DNA of 20,085 bases, from contig CAYPEL010000037.1 in the NCBI GenBank assembly GCA_964409635.1, positions 1-20,085 on the forward strand, given 5' to 3'. The stretch is from CAYPEL01 sp964409635. GTDB taxonomy: Bacteria; Pseudomonadota; Gammaproteobacteria; DSM-19610. Below, one piece after another: positions 1 through 7,501 of the stretch. Each line of letters starts with the position of its first letter. Positions within the stretch are counted from its first letter, which is position 1. The position numbers and the translations under genes are program-made. The notes beneath the pieces are model-generated. The model saw only the letters and a list, made by a program, of their open reading frames with translations. It was not told the origin of the DNA and did not search any database.

Positions 1-1
1 T

Positions 2-55
2 GCGAAACACCACAGGGTCGCTGAACCCGTCATTATCATGTTGAAGGACTACTAG
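2..55 (+). CDS. possible C-terminal tail of an upstream gene (partial)
   Basis: One frame is open from the window edge to a TAG at 53-55 and encodes about 17 residues ending in MLKDY. This could be the end of a gene lying to the left. It is too short to assign to a family, and chance openness is quite possible. No start codon or domain is visible. The following 71 bases before the next ATG show no clear promoter or ribosome binding site. Confidence 0.2.
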   Translation, partial: AKHHRVAEPVIIMLKDY

Positions 56-126
56 CACCCTGAATAGCAGGCCGGTATGATCACACCGCTTCAAGACACG
101 ACCTGCGAGTCAAAGTTCACCCCACC

Positions 127-1266
127 ATGCCGCTGAATACCACCCTGCGTATCGAACCCGTTGCCACTGAGGCGCAACTAAAGCAGTTCATTAACCTGCC
201 CTGGAAGCTGTACCAATCTGACCCAAATTGGGTGCCACCGCTACGGCTTGAGCTAAAAGAACGCCTCTCGCCTAAAAAGAACCCCTTTTTCAAGCATGCC
301 AGGTGGCAAGCCTGGATCGCCTGGCGCGACGAACATCCCGTCGGCCGTATCAGCGCTCAGATTGACGAATTATTTCAGCAGCACCATCCGGAGCCGGTCG
401 GGTATTTTGGCATGCCGGAAGCCGAAGATGACCCGGAAATCCTTGCCGCGTTACTTAGCACAGCCGAAGACTGGCTACGCCAGCAAGGCATTGGCATTGT
501 CCGGGGGCCGTTTAATCTCTCGATCAACGAGGAGTGTGGGTTGTTGATTGAAGGTTTTGATACACCGCCCAGCATCATGATGGGGCACGCACGGTCTTAT
601 TACGGGCAACACATCGAAACCGCCGGCTACAGCAAAGTACAGGATCTTCTGGCCTATACCATAGCGCCCGATTTTGAGGCGCCACGCATCATGACTAAAC
701 TGGCTGAACAGGCTGCCAAAGGGGTCACTATCCGCCCGTTACGCCGTAAAGCAATGGCGGAAGAACTGGAAATTTTGCGTGATTTATTCAACGATGCCTG
801 GAGTCAAAACTGGGGGTTTGTGCCTTTCACCAAAGCTGAATTCAAAGCAGTGGGTAAGATGCTGACTATGCTGGTCGATGACGATTTTATTCAAATTGCC
901 GAAATTGATCAACGGCCGGTTGCGATGATTACCGCCTTCCCGAATATCAACGAAGTCATCAAGGATCTAAACGGCCGGTTGCTGCCTTTCGGCTGGCTCA
1001 AACTATTGTGGCGGCTTAAAGTCCGTTACCCGAAAAGTGCACGCGTTGCCTTGATGGGTGTGCGCCAGGAATTCCAGCACACAAAACTCGGGCCTGCGCT
1101 GGCATTTCTAGTCGTAGACGCGGTTAGAAAAGGACTTATCCGCAGAGGTATTCGTGAAGTAGAAATGTCATGGATACTGGAACAAAATAAAGGTATGCGA
1201 AATATTATTGAAACCGTCGGTGGCAAGGTTTATAAACGCTACCGGATTTATGAAAAACGCCTCTAA
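127..1266 (+). CDS. GNAT-superfamily acyltransferase (YghO / bacterial ceramide synthase-like)
   Basis: This 379-residue protein belongs to the GNAT-fold family often annotated as 'GNAT family N-acetyltransferase' or, wrongly, 'dATP pyrophosphohydrolase'. Family hallmarks recognised from memory are the N-terminal block DPNWVPPLR (residues about 32-40), KKNPFF, the central GPFNLSINEECGLL block, NDAWSQNWGFVPF, the LNGRLLPFGW block and the C-terminal EVEMSWILEQN and YRIYEKRL. The length is normal and the frame intact. To my knowledge the Caulobacter ceramide synthase bCerS, which N-acylates a sphingoid base from acyl-CoA, is a GNAT protein of this kind, so a lipid N-acyltransferase role is a reasonable inference. 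It is not shown by the sequence alone. The next gene starts 6 bp downstream, so the two are probably co-transcribed. No strong Shine-Dalgarno is seen before ATG 127. Confidence 0.8.
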   Translation: MPLNTTLRIEPVATEAQLKQFINLPWKLYQSDPNWVPPLRLELKERLSPKKNPFFKHARWQAWIAWRDEHPVGRISAQIDELFQQHHPEPVGYFGMPEAEDDPEILAALLSTAEDWLRQQGIGIVRGPFNLSINEECGLLIEGFDTPPSIMMGHARSYYGQHIETAGYSKVQDLLAYTIAPDFEAPRIMTKLAEQAAKGVTIRPLRRKAMAEELEILRDLFNDAWSQNWGFVPFTKAEFKAVGKMLTMLVDDDFIQIAEIDQRPVAMITAFPNINEVIKDLNGRLLPFGWLKLLWRLKVRYPKSARVALMGVRQEFQHTKLGPALAFLVVDAVRKGLIRRGIREVEMSWILEQNKGMRNIIETVGGKVYKRYRIYEKRL

Positions 1267-1272
1267 CTCGCT

Positions 1273-2073
1273 GTGAACACCCCTCCGGTAGCGCATCCGT
1301 TTATTGCCATTGTGTTGGCGGGTGACCGTGGTCCAGATGACCCATTAGTAATAGCAACTGGCGCCGCTTGCAAAGCGCTCGTGGAAATTGACGGCCAACC
1401 CATGGTATTACGGGTACTAAAAACACTGGGCAATTCCAGCCATATCGGTCAACGCATATTATCCGGGCCACGTAAGGAATTCTTGCAAAACCAGCCGCTA
1501 CTTAAGCAGCAGATTGCAGACAAACAGCTTGAGTGGAAGCCACCACAAGCCACACCCAGCACCAGTGCAGGACACGCCATGCAGAACACTGCAAAACAGC
1601 AGCCGGTGCTGATTACAACAGCTGACCATCCCCTGCTAACCCCGGAGATTGTGGATCACTTTTGTGAGCACAGCCTGAATCAGGATCTGGATGCAGCGGT
1701 GGGATTATGTGAATACCAGCGGATTAAACTGGCCTTCCCCGGCATCCGTAAAACCGTATTAAAATTCAGTGACGGTGAATATTGTGGCTGTAACCTGTTT
1801 GCATTTTTAACCGACGACGCACGCCGCTTGGCAGACATCTGGCGTCAAGTTGAGAACCAACGCAAAAACCCCTTACGCATTATTCGACTGCTAGGCTGGA
1901 TGTCGGTAGCACGCTACCTCACAGGAACACTGTCTTTACAAAATGCCATGGATGCACTATCGAAAAAACTGGACTTGCGAATTGGTGCAGTCATTCTACC
2001 CTACCCAGAAGCTGCTGTTGACGTGGACTCGGTAGCCGACCAGATCTTAGTACAAAATAAACTGGCTGAATAA
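1273..2073 (+). CDS. MobA-like nucleotidyltransferase (NTP transferase domain)
   Basis: This 266-residue protein begins with GTG, 6 bp after the acyltransferase stop. The N-terminus has the nucleotide-binding signature of MobA/GlmU-like transferases: AIVLAGDRG (residues about 12-20), followed by KALVEIDGQPMVLRVL, where the Lys and the Gly-x-Pro-Met turn are typical. A second motif, LITTADHPLLT (about 113-123), contains the expected metal-binding Asp. The family transfers NMP from an NTP to a phosphorylated sugar, polyol or cofactor. The substrate cannot be read from the sequence. Residues about 160-266 do not match the cofactor enzyme MobA, so molybdopterin guanylylation is unlikely. Its place beside a lipid acyltransferase and a lipid kinase suggests activation of a head group, which is inference. 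The gene converges on the metallophosphoesterase, with a REP pair between them. Confidence 0.75.
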   Translation: MNTPPVAHPFIAIVLAGDRGPDDPLVIATGAACKALVEIDGQPMVLRVLKTLGNSSHIGQRILSGPRKEFLQNQPLLKQQIADKQLEWKPPQATPSTSAGHAMQNTAKQQPVLITTADHPLLTPEIVDHFCEHSLNQDLDAAVGLCEYQRIKLAFPGIRKTVLKFSDGEYCGCNLFAFLTDDARRLADIWRQVENQRKNPLRIIRLLGWMSVARYLTGTLSLQNAMDALSKKLDLRIGAVILPYPEAAVDVDSVADQILVQNKLAE

Positions 2074-2080
2074 GGCACAT

Positions 2081-2140
2081 GCAGGAGTGGTTTTACACCG
2101 CGATGATACTGCAGCTGATCGCGGTTTGAACCGCTCCTGC
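2081..2140. repeat. REPIN-like pair of inverted REP elements
   Basis: Two copies of a short palindromic unit lie head to head. The left unit is at 2081-2104 (starts GCAGGAGTGGTT, ends ACCGCGAT). The right unit is at 2118-2140 (ATCGCGGT through AACCGCTCCTGC, the reverse complement of the left with few changes). The arms pair as 11 of 12 bases plus a perfect inner 8-bp arm around an 13-bp loop. The GGAGCGG...CCGCGAT layout is that of REP sequences in Pseudomonas and Xanthomonas relatives. The pair sits between convergent genes, a usual REP location, and could act as a transcription stop or mRNA stabiliser. No other copy was seen in this window. Confidence 0.8.
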
Positions 2141-2176
2141 AGTGCTTACTATACAGTACGTTGATTAGCCGACCAA

Positions 2177-3142
2177 TCAAGCAGCAATACTGCTACGGGA
2201 AATCTCCAGGTTTTTTTCCTGCTGACGCACAAACACCGCTTTATCACGACGGTAACCCCGTGCTGAAATTTTGAGTTTCCAGGCATCCCCGGAAGCGACT
2301 ATCTGGTACAAATTATACTGTGCTTCTCGCCCCGCTTTTTGTCCAAGAGCTGAAGCTGAGGGAATGCCGAAAACCGGAATAGAAAGACCAGAAGTTTTAA
2401 TTTCACTTTCAACTGCACGGTGACTGTGGCCGTGCAACACCAGCTCAGCACCTTCTTGCCTGATGACATCACAAAGTGCTTCTGCATCCGTTAATCGTTT
2501 ACGCCATTTTTCCTCACCTGGCACTGGCGGATGATGGACCATAATCACTCGAAATAATCCTGCTTGTCGGGTCTCCTGCAAATAGTGTTTAAGTTGCTGT
2601 AACTGTTCCTCCCCCACACTACCGACTGCCAGGAAAGGTGCAGAAGGAACAGCACTCGATAAACCGATAAAAGCAACCGGTCCACGGATACGTAAACTTG
2701 GGAATATTTGATCCAGCCCAGGCTCTGACTGGCTTGCTTGTGACGCTACATCGGAAGCCATATAGGCTTGCCAGTGTGAAAAACTTTGCATCCAGGAACT
2801 GCGCACATAGGCATCATGATTTCCCGGTATCACCGTCACCTGGCTGGAACTGCCTATCGACTCCAGCCAGCGGCGCGCCTGACGGAATTCATCGTGTAAA
2901 CCGATATGCGTCAAATCACCTGTCACCACAATATGCTCGGGGCGGGTTGACTGCAGATCACGCTGTAATGCATCTAATATTTCGGGCCGGTGTTCAGCGC
3001 GGCGTTTGGTACGCCAGGATAAATAACCCAGAATACGTTTGTTTATCAACTCCAGTGGATTCACACCGTGCAATGACGACAGGTGAGGGTCTGATATTTG
3101 CGCAAAGGTCAGACTCTGCGGTTGATTGTGATTATTCAGCAT
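2177..3142 (-). CDS. calcineurin-like metallophosphoesterase
   Basis: This 321-residue protein has the full metal-ligand set of the calcineurin-like (Metallophos) family: D-x-H at 18-20 (SDPH), GDLTH at 75-79, GNHD at 107-110, HHPP at 203-206 and GHSH at 238-241. These coordinate a two-metal centre that hydrolyses phosphomono- or phosphodiesters. The order and spacing resemble the cyclic-nucleotide phosphodiesterase/YfcE-like branch, but the substrate is not evident. There is no signal peptide, so it is probably cytoplasmic. It is divergent from the lipid kinase gene (71 bp between starts) and convergent with the nucleotidyltransferase gene. That setting suggests it dephosphorylates an intermediate of the same pathway, which is inference. 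Confidence 0.85.
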   Translation of the reverse strand: MLNNHNQPQSLTFAQISDPHLSSLHGVNPLELINKRILGYLSWRTKRRAEHRPEILDALQRDLQSTRPEHIVVTGDLTHIGLHDEFRQARRWLESIGSSSQVTVIPGNHDAYVRSSWMQSFSHWQAYMASDVASQASQSEPGLDQIFPSLRIRGPVAFIGLSSAVPSAPFLAVGSVGEEQLQQLKHYLQETRQAGLFRVIMVHHPPVPGEEKWRKRLTDAEALCDVIRQEGAELVLHGHSHRAVESEIKTSGLSIPVFGIPSASALGQKAGREAQYNLYQIVASGDAWKLKISARGYRRDKAVFVRQQEKNLEISRSSIAA

Positions 3143-3176
3143 TGTTCAAGTTCTCAGTGACGCAAATACGACTATT

Positions 3177-3206
3177 TTGCCAGGTATCTAATTTAAACGG
3201 TACACT
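3177..3206 (+). promoter_or_regulatory. candidate sigma-70 promoter of the lipid operon
   Basis: TTGCCA at 3177-3182 and TACACT at 3201-3206 are separated by 18 bp in the short divergent interval between the phosphoesterase and the lipid kinase. Transcription would start within a base or two of the ATG at 3214. No Shine-Dalgarno precedes that ATG, so the transcript may be leaderless. The match is modest (5/6 and 4/6) and could be coincidental. Confidence 0.3.
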
Positions 3207-3213
3207 AGATCTG

Positions 3214-4233
3214 ATGAGTATATCAACTTCCAGCCAGCCTGATTCACTTCGATTAACTGATATTTTAAATCAGCCACGCATTGGTATGCTCAGTAATCAA
3301 AATAGCGGTGCAAACCGCAAGCATTTACAAAAGCTCAAGACACTTGTTGCAAAACATCCGGCCATACGCCATAGAATCACTTCATCCGCTGCTGAAATAC
3401 CGGCGGTCTTGCAAGATTTTGCCAGCCAATCGATCAATATATTGGCCATCAATGGCGGTGACGGCACCACCGCAGAAGTATTTACACATCTGTTACGCAG
3501 CCGGATATTACAGCCATTGCCCTTGTTTATACTATTACCGGGCGGCACAACCAATATGAATGTTGGCGATGTTGGCATACGCGGCGGCCTGTACAAAGCG
3601 GTAAAAAAACTTTGCAGCTGGCAAAACACGGGCAGCCAGACAACTGAAATCCTGCACCGGTCAATCGTCAAAGTTGAACCAGGTAATAAGGCATCGCCGG
3701 TATACGGTATGTTTATGGGGGCTGGCGCAATCATTCAGGGCATCGAATACTGCCACGAGAAAATTCATTCGCGGGGTGTCGGAAATGAAATCGGCCCAGG
3801 CCTAGCCATGGCAAGAACGATCTGGGGAATCTTGCGCCGTGACCCGCGCTTTATCCAGCCGGTCAGCGCCAAAGTCACCCTTAATAACCAGCCTGAGATC
3901 ATCGAACAACGCATGCTACTCGTCTTGGTAAGTTCACTCGAGCGTTTGTTTCTCGGCATGCGTCCCTACTGGGGCAAAGAGCATGGTGCATTACATTGCA
4001 GTTTTATTCGCGAAGATGCAGCACGCTTTATACGCACACTGCCATCGCTATTACGCGGACGGCCAACACGTCACGCCACACCTCAAGCCGGTTACCGCAG
4101 TCATAATGCTGATTCGCTGACCTTACAGATGAACGGGATGCTGACCCTCGACGGCGAGATGTATCAGATTGATGAGCACACCGGGCCTGCCCGCATCAGC
4201 GATGGCGGCAGACTCGATTTTCTTCGCCTCTAA
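3214..4233 (+). CDS. DAGK-family lipid kinase
   Basis: This 339-residue protein carries the diacylglycerol-kinase catalytic domain. The sequence shows a start-of-domain LSNQNSG (residues 26-32, equivalent to the usual NPxSG), the nucleotide-binding GGDGT at 81-85 and the PGGTTNM block at 109-115, then a longer beta-rich C-terminal half as in YegS/DgkB-type kinases. The family phosphorylates diacylglycerol, ceramide, sphingosine or related lipids with ATP at the membrane surface. I chose ATG 3214 because the open frame further upstream runs antisense through the phosphoesterase gene. The Tam41-like gene follows after 10 bp, which fits successive steps: make a phospho-lipid, then activate it with CTP. 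Caulobacter ceramide kinase CpgB is also a DAGK-domain enzyme, so ceramide is a candidate substrate. The sequence does not decide between the options. Confidence 0.85.
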   Translation: MSISTSSQPDSLRLTDILNQPRIGMLSNQNSGANRKHLQKLKTLVAKHPAIRHRITSSAAEIPAVLQDFASQSINILAINGGDGTTAEVFTHLLRSRILQPLPLFILLPGGTTNMNVGDVGIRGGLYKAVKKLCSWQNTGSQTTEILHRSIVKVEPGNKASPVYGMFMGAGAIIQGIEYCHEKIHSRGVGNEIGPGLAMARTIWGILRRDPRFIQPVSAKVTLNNQPEIIEQRMLLVLVSSLERLFLGMRPYWGKEHGALHCSFIREDAARFIRTLPSLLRGRPTRHATPQAGYRSHNADSLTLQMNGMLTLDGEMYQIDEHTGPARISDGGRLDFLRL

Positions 4234-4243
4234 CAGCTCTGCC

Positions 4244-5194
4244 ATGACCCATCGTTGCTTGATAGAAATACTCGACCGCCAAACCCGAGTGGCAACGCCA
4301 GAGGCGTTGGATACGCTGATCAACGCACTGCGCGCTAAACACGGTAACTCCATCGACTGCATTTTGTTTTATGGCTCCTGCCTGCGCAGCGGGAATGTGT
4401 TCGACGGTCTGGTCGACCTCTATCTTATCGTTGATAGCTACAACAGCTTATATACAAACAAGCTTCACGCCATTGCAAACTGGCTGCTTCCGCCTAATGT
4501 TTTTTACATCGAAGTAGCCACTGCAACAGATACCATCCGTTGCAAGTATGCGGTGGTATCCCGCAAAGATTTCGCTCGCGGCACTCAACGCTGGTGGCAT
4601 TCCTATCTCTGGGGAAGGTTCACACAACCGGTTGCCATTGTGTACAGTAAAAACGACGCTACCCGTCATCGCCTATTGAATAATCTGGCTAACGCTATCA
4701 CGCGGTTTTTATCAAAAGCCCTGCCAAATATACCCGCCACTGGCACTGTCCGTGACCTTTGGGTGCAAAGCTTGCAACTCAGCTACCGCGCCGAACTGCG
4801 CACAGAATCCGGACAACGCGCCCGGCAATTAATAGATGACCAGCCAGAATTTTATACCACCATCAGCCACGCCGCTTTACCAGCGCTCTCTAAAAAACTC
4901 AGCCTGGAGGGTGATGAAGGCATCAATGGCCAGTACCAGTCAGAAATACCCACTTATCAACGTACGCTTGGCCGGGTTGACTGGTTTATCAGGCAACTAC
5001 AAGGCAAATTACTTTCGGTACTCCGCTTGATAAAAGCACTCTTTACCTTTGAGGGTGGACTGGACTATATTGCCTGGAAACTGGAACGCCACTCCGGACA
5101 AAAAGTCGAAATACCGGAACGGGTACGCCGCTATCCATTGATTTTTATCTGGGGGCTTTTCTGGCAGCTCTACCGGCGTGGTATATTCCGCTAA
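4244..5194 (+). CDS. Tam41/Mmp37-like CTP:phosphatidate cytidylyltransferase homologue
   Basis: I recognise this 316-residue protein as resembling mitochondrial Tam41, which makes CDP-diacylglycerol and is unrelated in fold to bacterial CdsA. Shared features are FYGS (residues 42-45) followed by VDLYLIVD (57-64), matching the YGS...hDF[IV]F.V nucleotidyltransferase motif; IRCKYAVVS (98-106, as in Tam41 IKYGVVS); W..SYLWGRFTQPV (118-130, as in LYIAGRLQKPV); LSYRAELR (179-186, as in LSYSGDFR); and a C-terminal lysine-rich KALFTFEGG resembling the Tam41 K-G-hFTAG end. Start ATG 4244 lies just after the kinase stop; an upstream in-frame ATG at 4169 would overlap the kinase by 65 bp. The pairing with a lipid kinase supports lipid-phosphate cytidylylation. 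The assignment is from motif memory, not a search. Confidence 0.7.
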   Translation: MTHRCLIEILDRQTRVATPEALDTLINALRAKHGNSIDCILFYGSCLRSGNVFDGLVDLYLIVDSYNSLYTNKLHAIANWLLPPNVFYIEVATATDTIRCKYAVVSRKDFARGTQRWWHSYLWGRFTQPVAIVYSKNDATRHRLLNNLANAITRFLSKALPNIPATGTVRDLWVQSLQLSYRAELRTESGQRARQLIDDQPEFYTTISHAALPALSKKLSLEGDEGINGQYQSEIPTYQRTLGRVDWFIRQLQGKLLSVLRLIKALFTFEGGLDYIAWKLERHSGQKVEIPERVRRYPLIFIWGLFWQLYRRGIFR

Positions 5195-5236
5195 CAGCAA
5201 CTTCCTTGATTACACTTACTGCATCTGATATCCATA

Positions 5237-6004
5237 ATGCATAGCCTTAAAAAACTGCGCAAACGGCGCCGAAAATATGTCAAAAAGATTGGCCATTACC
5301 TTTTGAGAAAATCCAATCGTGTGTTGCAGCAACAATCACTGATTAGTAATGCACCTATACTGGATACCTCTCTCTTTGACTGGATCCCGATGCTTGAAAA
5401 TAATTGGAATGTGATTCGCAGTGAGCTTGACAAAGTGCTTGAATCACGCAGCCAAATACCCGCTTTCCACGAGTTATCCCTGGGGCAGAAACGCATTTCA
5501 AAAGGTAAGGACTGGAAGACATTTGTTTTTAACGTGCTTGGCGACCACTACAAACCTAACTGTGAACGCTGCCCCCAAACTGCACAGTTACTCAAGCAGA
5601 TCCCAGCACTAAGAAATGCCTGGTTCTCAATTATAGCACCCCAATACCATATACCTTCACACGCCGGACCGACCAAAGGTTTTGTCCGCATACATCTTGG
5701 TCTCAAGGTACCCGCAGAAAATAATAAGTGCAGGATGAGAGTCGATACGCAGGAGTTTTTCTGGCACGAAGGCAAGTGTGTTGTATTTGATGACAGTTAT
5801 GACCATGAAGTCTGGAATGATACTGACGAAGAACGCGTTGTACTCTTTATAGATGTTGACCGGCCAATGCGCCTGCCGGGCCGCCTGCTTTACAGACTTC
5901 TCATTGCTATTAGCAAGCAAACTATATTTGTCCGGGAAGTGCATCAAAACCTGCGTCACCATGAGCACCAACAAGCTGCAGATGATAACCGGCGCGCCGC
6001 GTAG
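5237..6004 (+). CDS. aspartyl/asparaginyl beta-hydroxylase-family dioxygenase (LpxO-like)
   Basis: This 255-residue protein has the core of the AspH/LpxO family of Fe(II)/2-oxoglutarate oxygenases. The sequence shows PSHAGPTKGFVRIHLGL (residues about 140-156), which supplies the first iron His at 142; VFDDSYDHEVWN (183-194), with the second His at 190; and R200 before VVLFIDV, the usual 2-oxoglutarate-binding Arg. The family hydroxylates protein Asp/Asn residues or, in LpxO, the secondary acyl chain of lipid A. The N-terminal 30 residues are very basic (KKLRKRRRKYVKK), which could hold the protein at the inner face of the membrane. It lies 42 bp after the Tam41-like gene and 3 bp before the ELM1 gene, in an apparent operon, so a lipid acyl chain is a likely substrate by inference. 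Confidence 0.8.
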   Translation: MHSLKKLRKRRRKYVKKIGHYLLRKSNRVLQQQSLISNAPILDTSLFDWIPMLENNWNVIRSELDKVLESRSQIPAFHELSLGQKRISKGKDWKTFVFNVLGDHYKPNCERCPQTAQLLKQIPALRNAWFSIIAPQYHIPSHAGPTKGFVRIHLGLKVPAENNKCRMRVDTQEFFWHEGKCVVFDDSYDHEVWNDTDEERVVLFIDVDRPMRLPGRLLYRLLIAISKQTIFVREVHQNLRHHEHQQAADDNRRAA

Positions 6005-6007
6005 CAC

Positions 6008-7126
6008 ATGACTGCCTCTAAACAAACCGCCGCTAACACAGTTAAGCAGTTACGCATCTGGCTGGTTATTGGAGACAAACCAGGGGATAACGCGCAAATA
6101 GAAATCATCGCCGAAACGCTTGGGATGCCATTTGAAATCCGGCGTGTCATCCCGAAACCAGAATATGCGCTCGGAAAACCGGCTTATAAAATATCCCTGT
6201 CTCACCTCAACGCTGAAAAATCCGACCCATTGGAACCACCCTGGCCGGATCTGATCCTCACCATAGGCCGTCGGCCCAGTATGGCCGCATTATGGATCCA
6301 AGCGCAGTCCAACGGTCATAGCAAAATAATCTTGCTCGGCCGGCCGAAACGCTGGATGGAACGCTTTGCTCTGATCATCGTCCCTGCTCAGTACCGCATG
6401 CCAAATGACCCAAAAGTGTTGCAGCTTGATCTGCCGCTGATGCGAAGCAACGAATCCGCTATAGAAGCAGCCCGCCAAATCTGGCGCGAGACATTCATGA
6501 CATTGCCGCGCCCTTTGACCGCACTGCTAATAGGCGGACAAACCAAACCTTTTCGATTTAATACCCAGGATGCACTCGGTTTACTTGAAAAAGCGCAACA
6601 GATGGCTGGTAATGGCAGCCTGTATATTTCGACCAGCCGCAGAACACCGCCAGCTGTTATCGAAGCCTTGAAAAACAAGCTGCCTGAAAACACCACCCTG
6701 TTTTGCTGGTCGCCGGATAATAGCCAAAACCCATACCTCGGATTACTCGGCCTGGCCGACCGTTTTATCGTCACCGGGGATAGCATTTCCATGATGGTGG
6801 AAGTCGCCAGACTCGGCAAACCGCTAGCGATTTTTGAACTGCCTGTCCAGACTGATTGGTCTACCCAGCTGCAACAGAAACTTGCTACCTGGCTGCAGGC
6901 TGGCTCAAGTAATACACCTTCAGGACTGGGCAATTTACTCTTCAAACTTGGCTTGGTCCGGTATTCCCGTGACCTCACCGCGCTACACCGCTCCTTATAC
7001 GAAAAACGGCTGGCAGCCCCGCTGGGGGAACCTTTTATCGAGGCCGGGGGGACGGTAGAAAATGAACTAACCCAGGTTACCCAAAGGGTACATACACTGA
7101 TAGAATCCCTACAACAGGGTAAATGA
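6008..7126 (+). CDS. ELM1 / DUF1022 family protein
   Basis: This 372-residue protein matches the ELM1 family (COG3660-type). Visible family features are the N-terminal WLVIGDKPGDNAQ, DLILTIGRRPS (residues about 78-88), LLGRPKRWMERFALIIVPAQ, LIGGQTKPF in the middle, and the C-terminal FIVTGDSISMMVEVARLGKPLAIFEL. Plant ELM1 takes part in mitochondrial fission. The role of the bacterial members is not settled. The last motif resembles the donor-site half of GT-B glycosyltransferases such as MurG, so a sugar-transfer role is possible. It starts 3 bp after the hydroxylase stop and ends the operon, which points to a part in the same lipid or envelope pathway. That role is inference. Confidence 0.8.
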   Translation: MTASKQTAANTVKQLRIWLVIGDKPGDNAQIEIIAETLGMPFEIRRVIPKPEYALGKPAYKISLSHLNAEKSDPLEPPWPDLILTIGRRPSMAALWIQAQSNGHSKIILLGRPKRWMERFALIIVPAQYRMPNDPKVLQLDLPLMRSNESAIEAARQIWRETFMTLPRPLTALLIGGQTKPFRFNTQDALGLLEKAQQMAGNGSLYISTSRRTPPAVIEALKNKLPENTTLFCWSPDNSQNPYLGLLGLADRFIVTGDSISMMVEVARLGKPLAIFELPVQTDWSTQLQQKLATWLQAGSSNTPSGLGNLLFKLGLVRYSRDLTALHRSLYEKRLAAPLGEPFIEAGGTVENELTQVTQRVHTLIESLQQGK

Positions 7127-7183
7127 ACTTTTCCACTCATCTGTGTACTAAATTTACAGGCTCAAAAAAATCGTGGTACTCCT

Positions 7184-7498
7184 ATGACATCATCAACACA
7201 TTTTACCGTCGGTCAGCTGGTTCACCACCTCAAATTCGATTACCGGGGTGTTGTTGTTGATGTGGACCCGGAATTCCAGGGCACCGATGAATGGTATGAC
7301 GAGGCCGCAAAAAGCCGGCCGCCTAAAGATCAGCCCTGGTACCACATACTGGTCAATGATGCGGATCACTTTACCTATGTTGCCGAACGCCACCTGGAAG
7401 CCGATGATAGTGGCGAGCCTGTTAATCACCCGGCACTCGACGCATTTTTTTCGCAATTTAAAAATGGCGCGTACCAGTTGGGTAATAGACTGAACTAA
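7184..7498 (+). CDS. hspQ: heat shock protein HspQ
   Basis: This 104-residue protein is the size of E. coli HspQ (YccV, 105 residues). It aligns by eye along its length: FTVGQLVHHLKFDYRGVVVDVDPEF at the start (E. coli has [25 protein letters not shown]), PWYHILV in the middle, and TYVAERHLE near residues 82-90. HspQ binds hemimethylated DNA in vitro and acts as a specificity factor for Lon protease. The start at ATG 7184 follows a 57-bp gap after the ELM1 gene that may hold its own promoter; no convincing sigma-32 site could be picked out. The pseudouridine synthase gene follows within 3 bp. Confidence 0.9.
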   Translation: MTSSTHFTVGQLVHHLKFDYRGVVVDVDPEFQGTDEWYDEAAKSRPPKDQPWYHILVNDADHFTYVAERHLEADDSGEPVNHPALDAFFSQFKNGAYQLGNRLN

Positions 7499-7501
7499 TT
7501 A

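Noticed and set aside
2698..3213. N-terminal extension of the lipid kinase frame back to 2698
   Set aside because: The extension lies antisense to the well-supported metallophosphoesterase gene and has no family likeness; the kinase domain starts just after ATG 3214.
4169..4243. Upstream start of the Tam41-like gene at 4169
   Set aside because: It would overlap the kinase gene by 65 bp and adds 25 residues without family likeness; ATG 4244 directly follows the kinase stop.
6388..7140. 250-codon minus-strand open frame opposite the ELM1 gene
   Set aside because: Serine/arginine-rich shadow of the ELM1 coding frame, with no family likeness.
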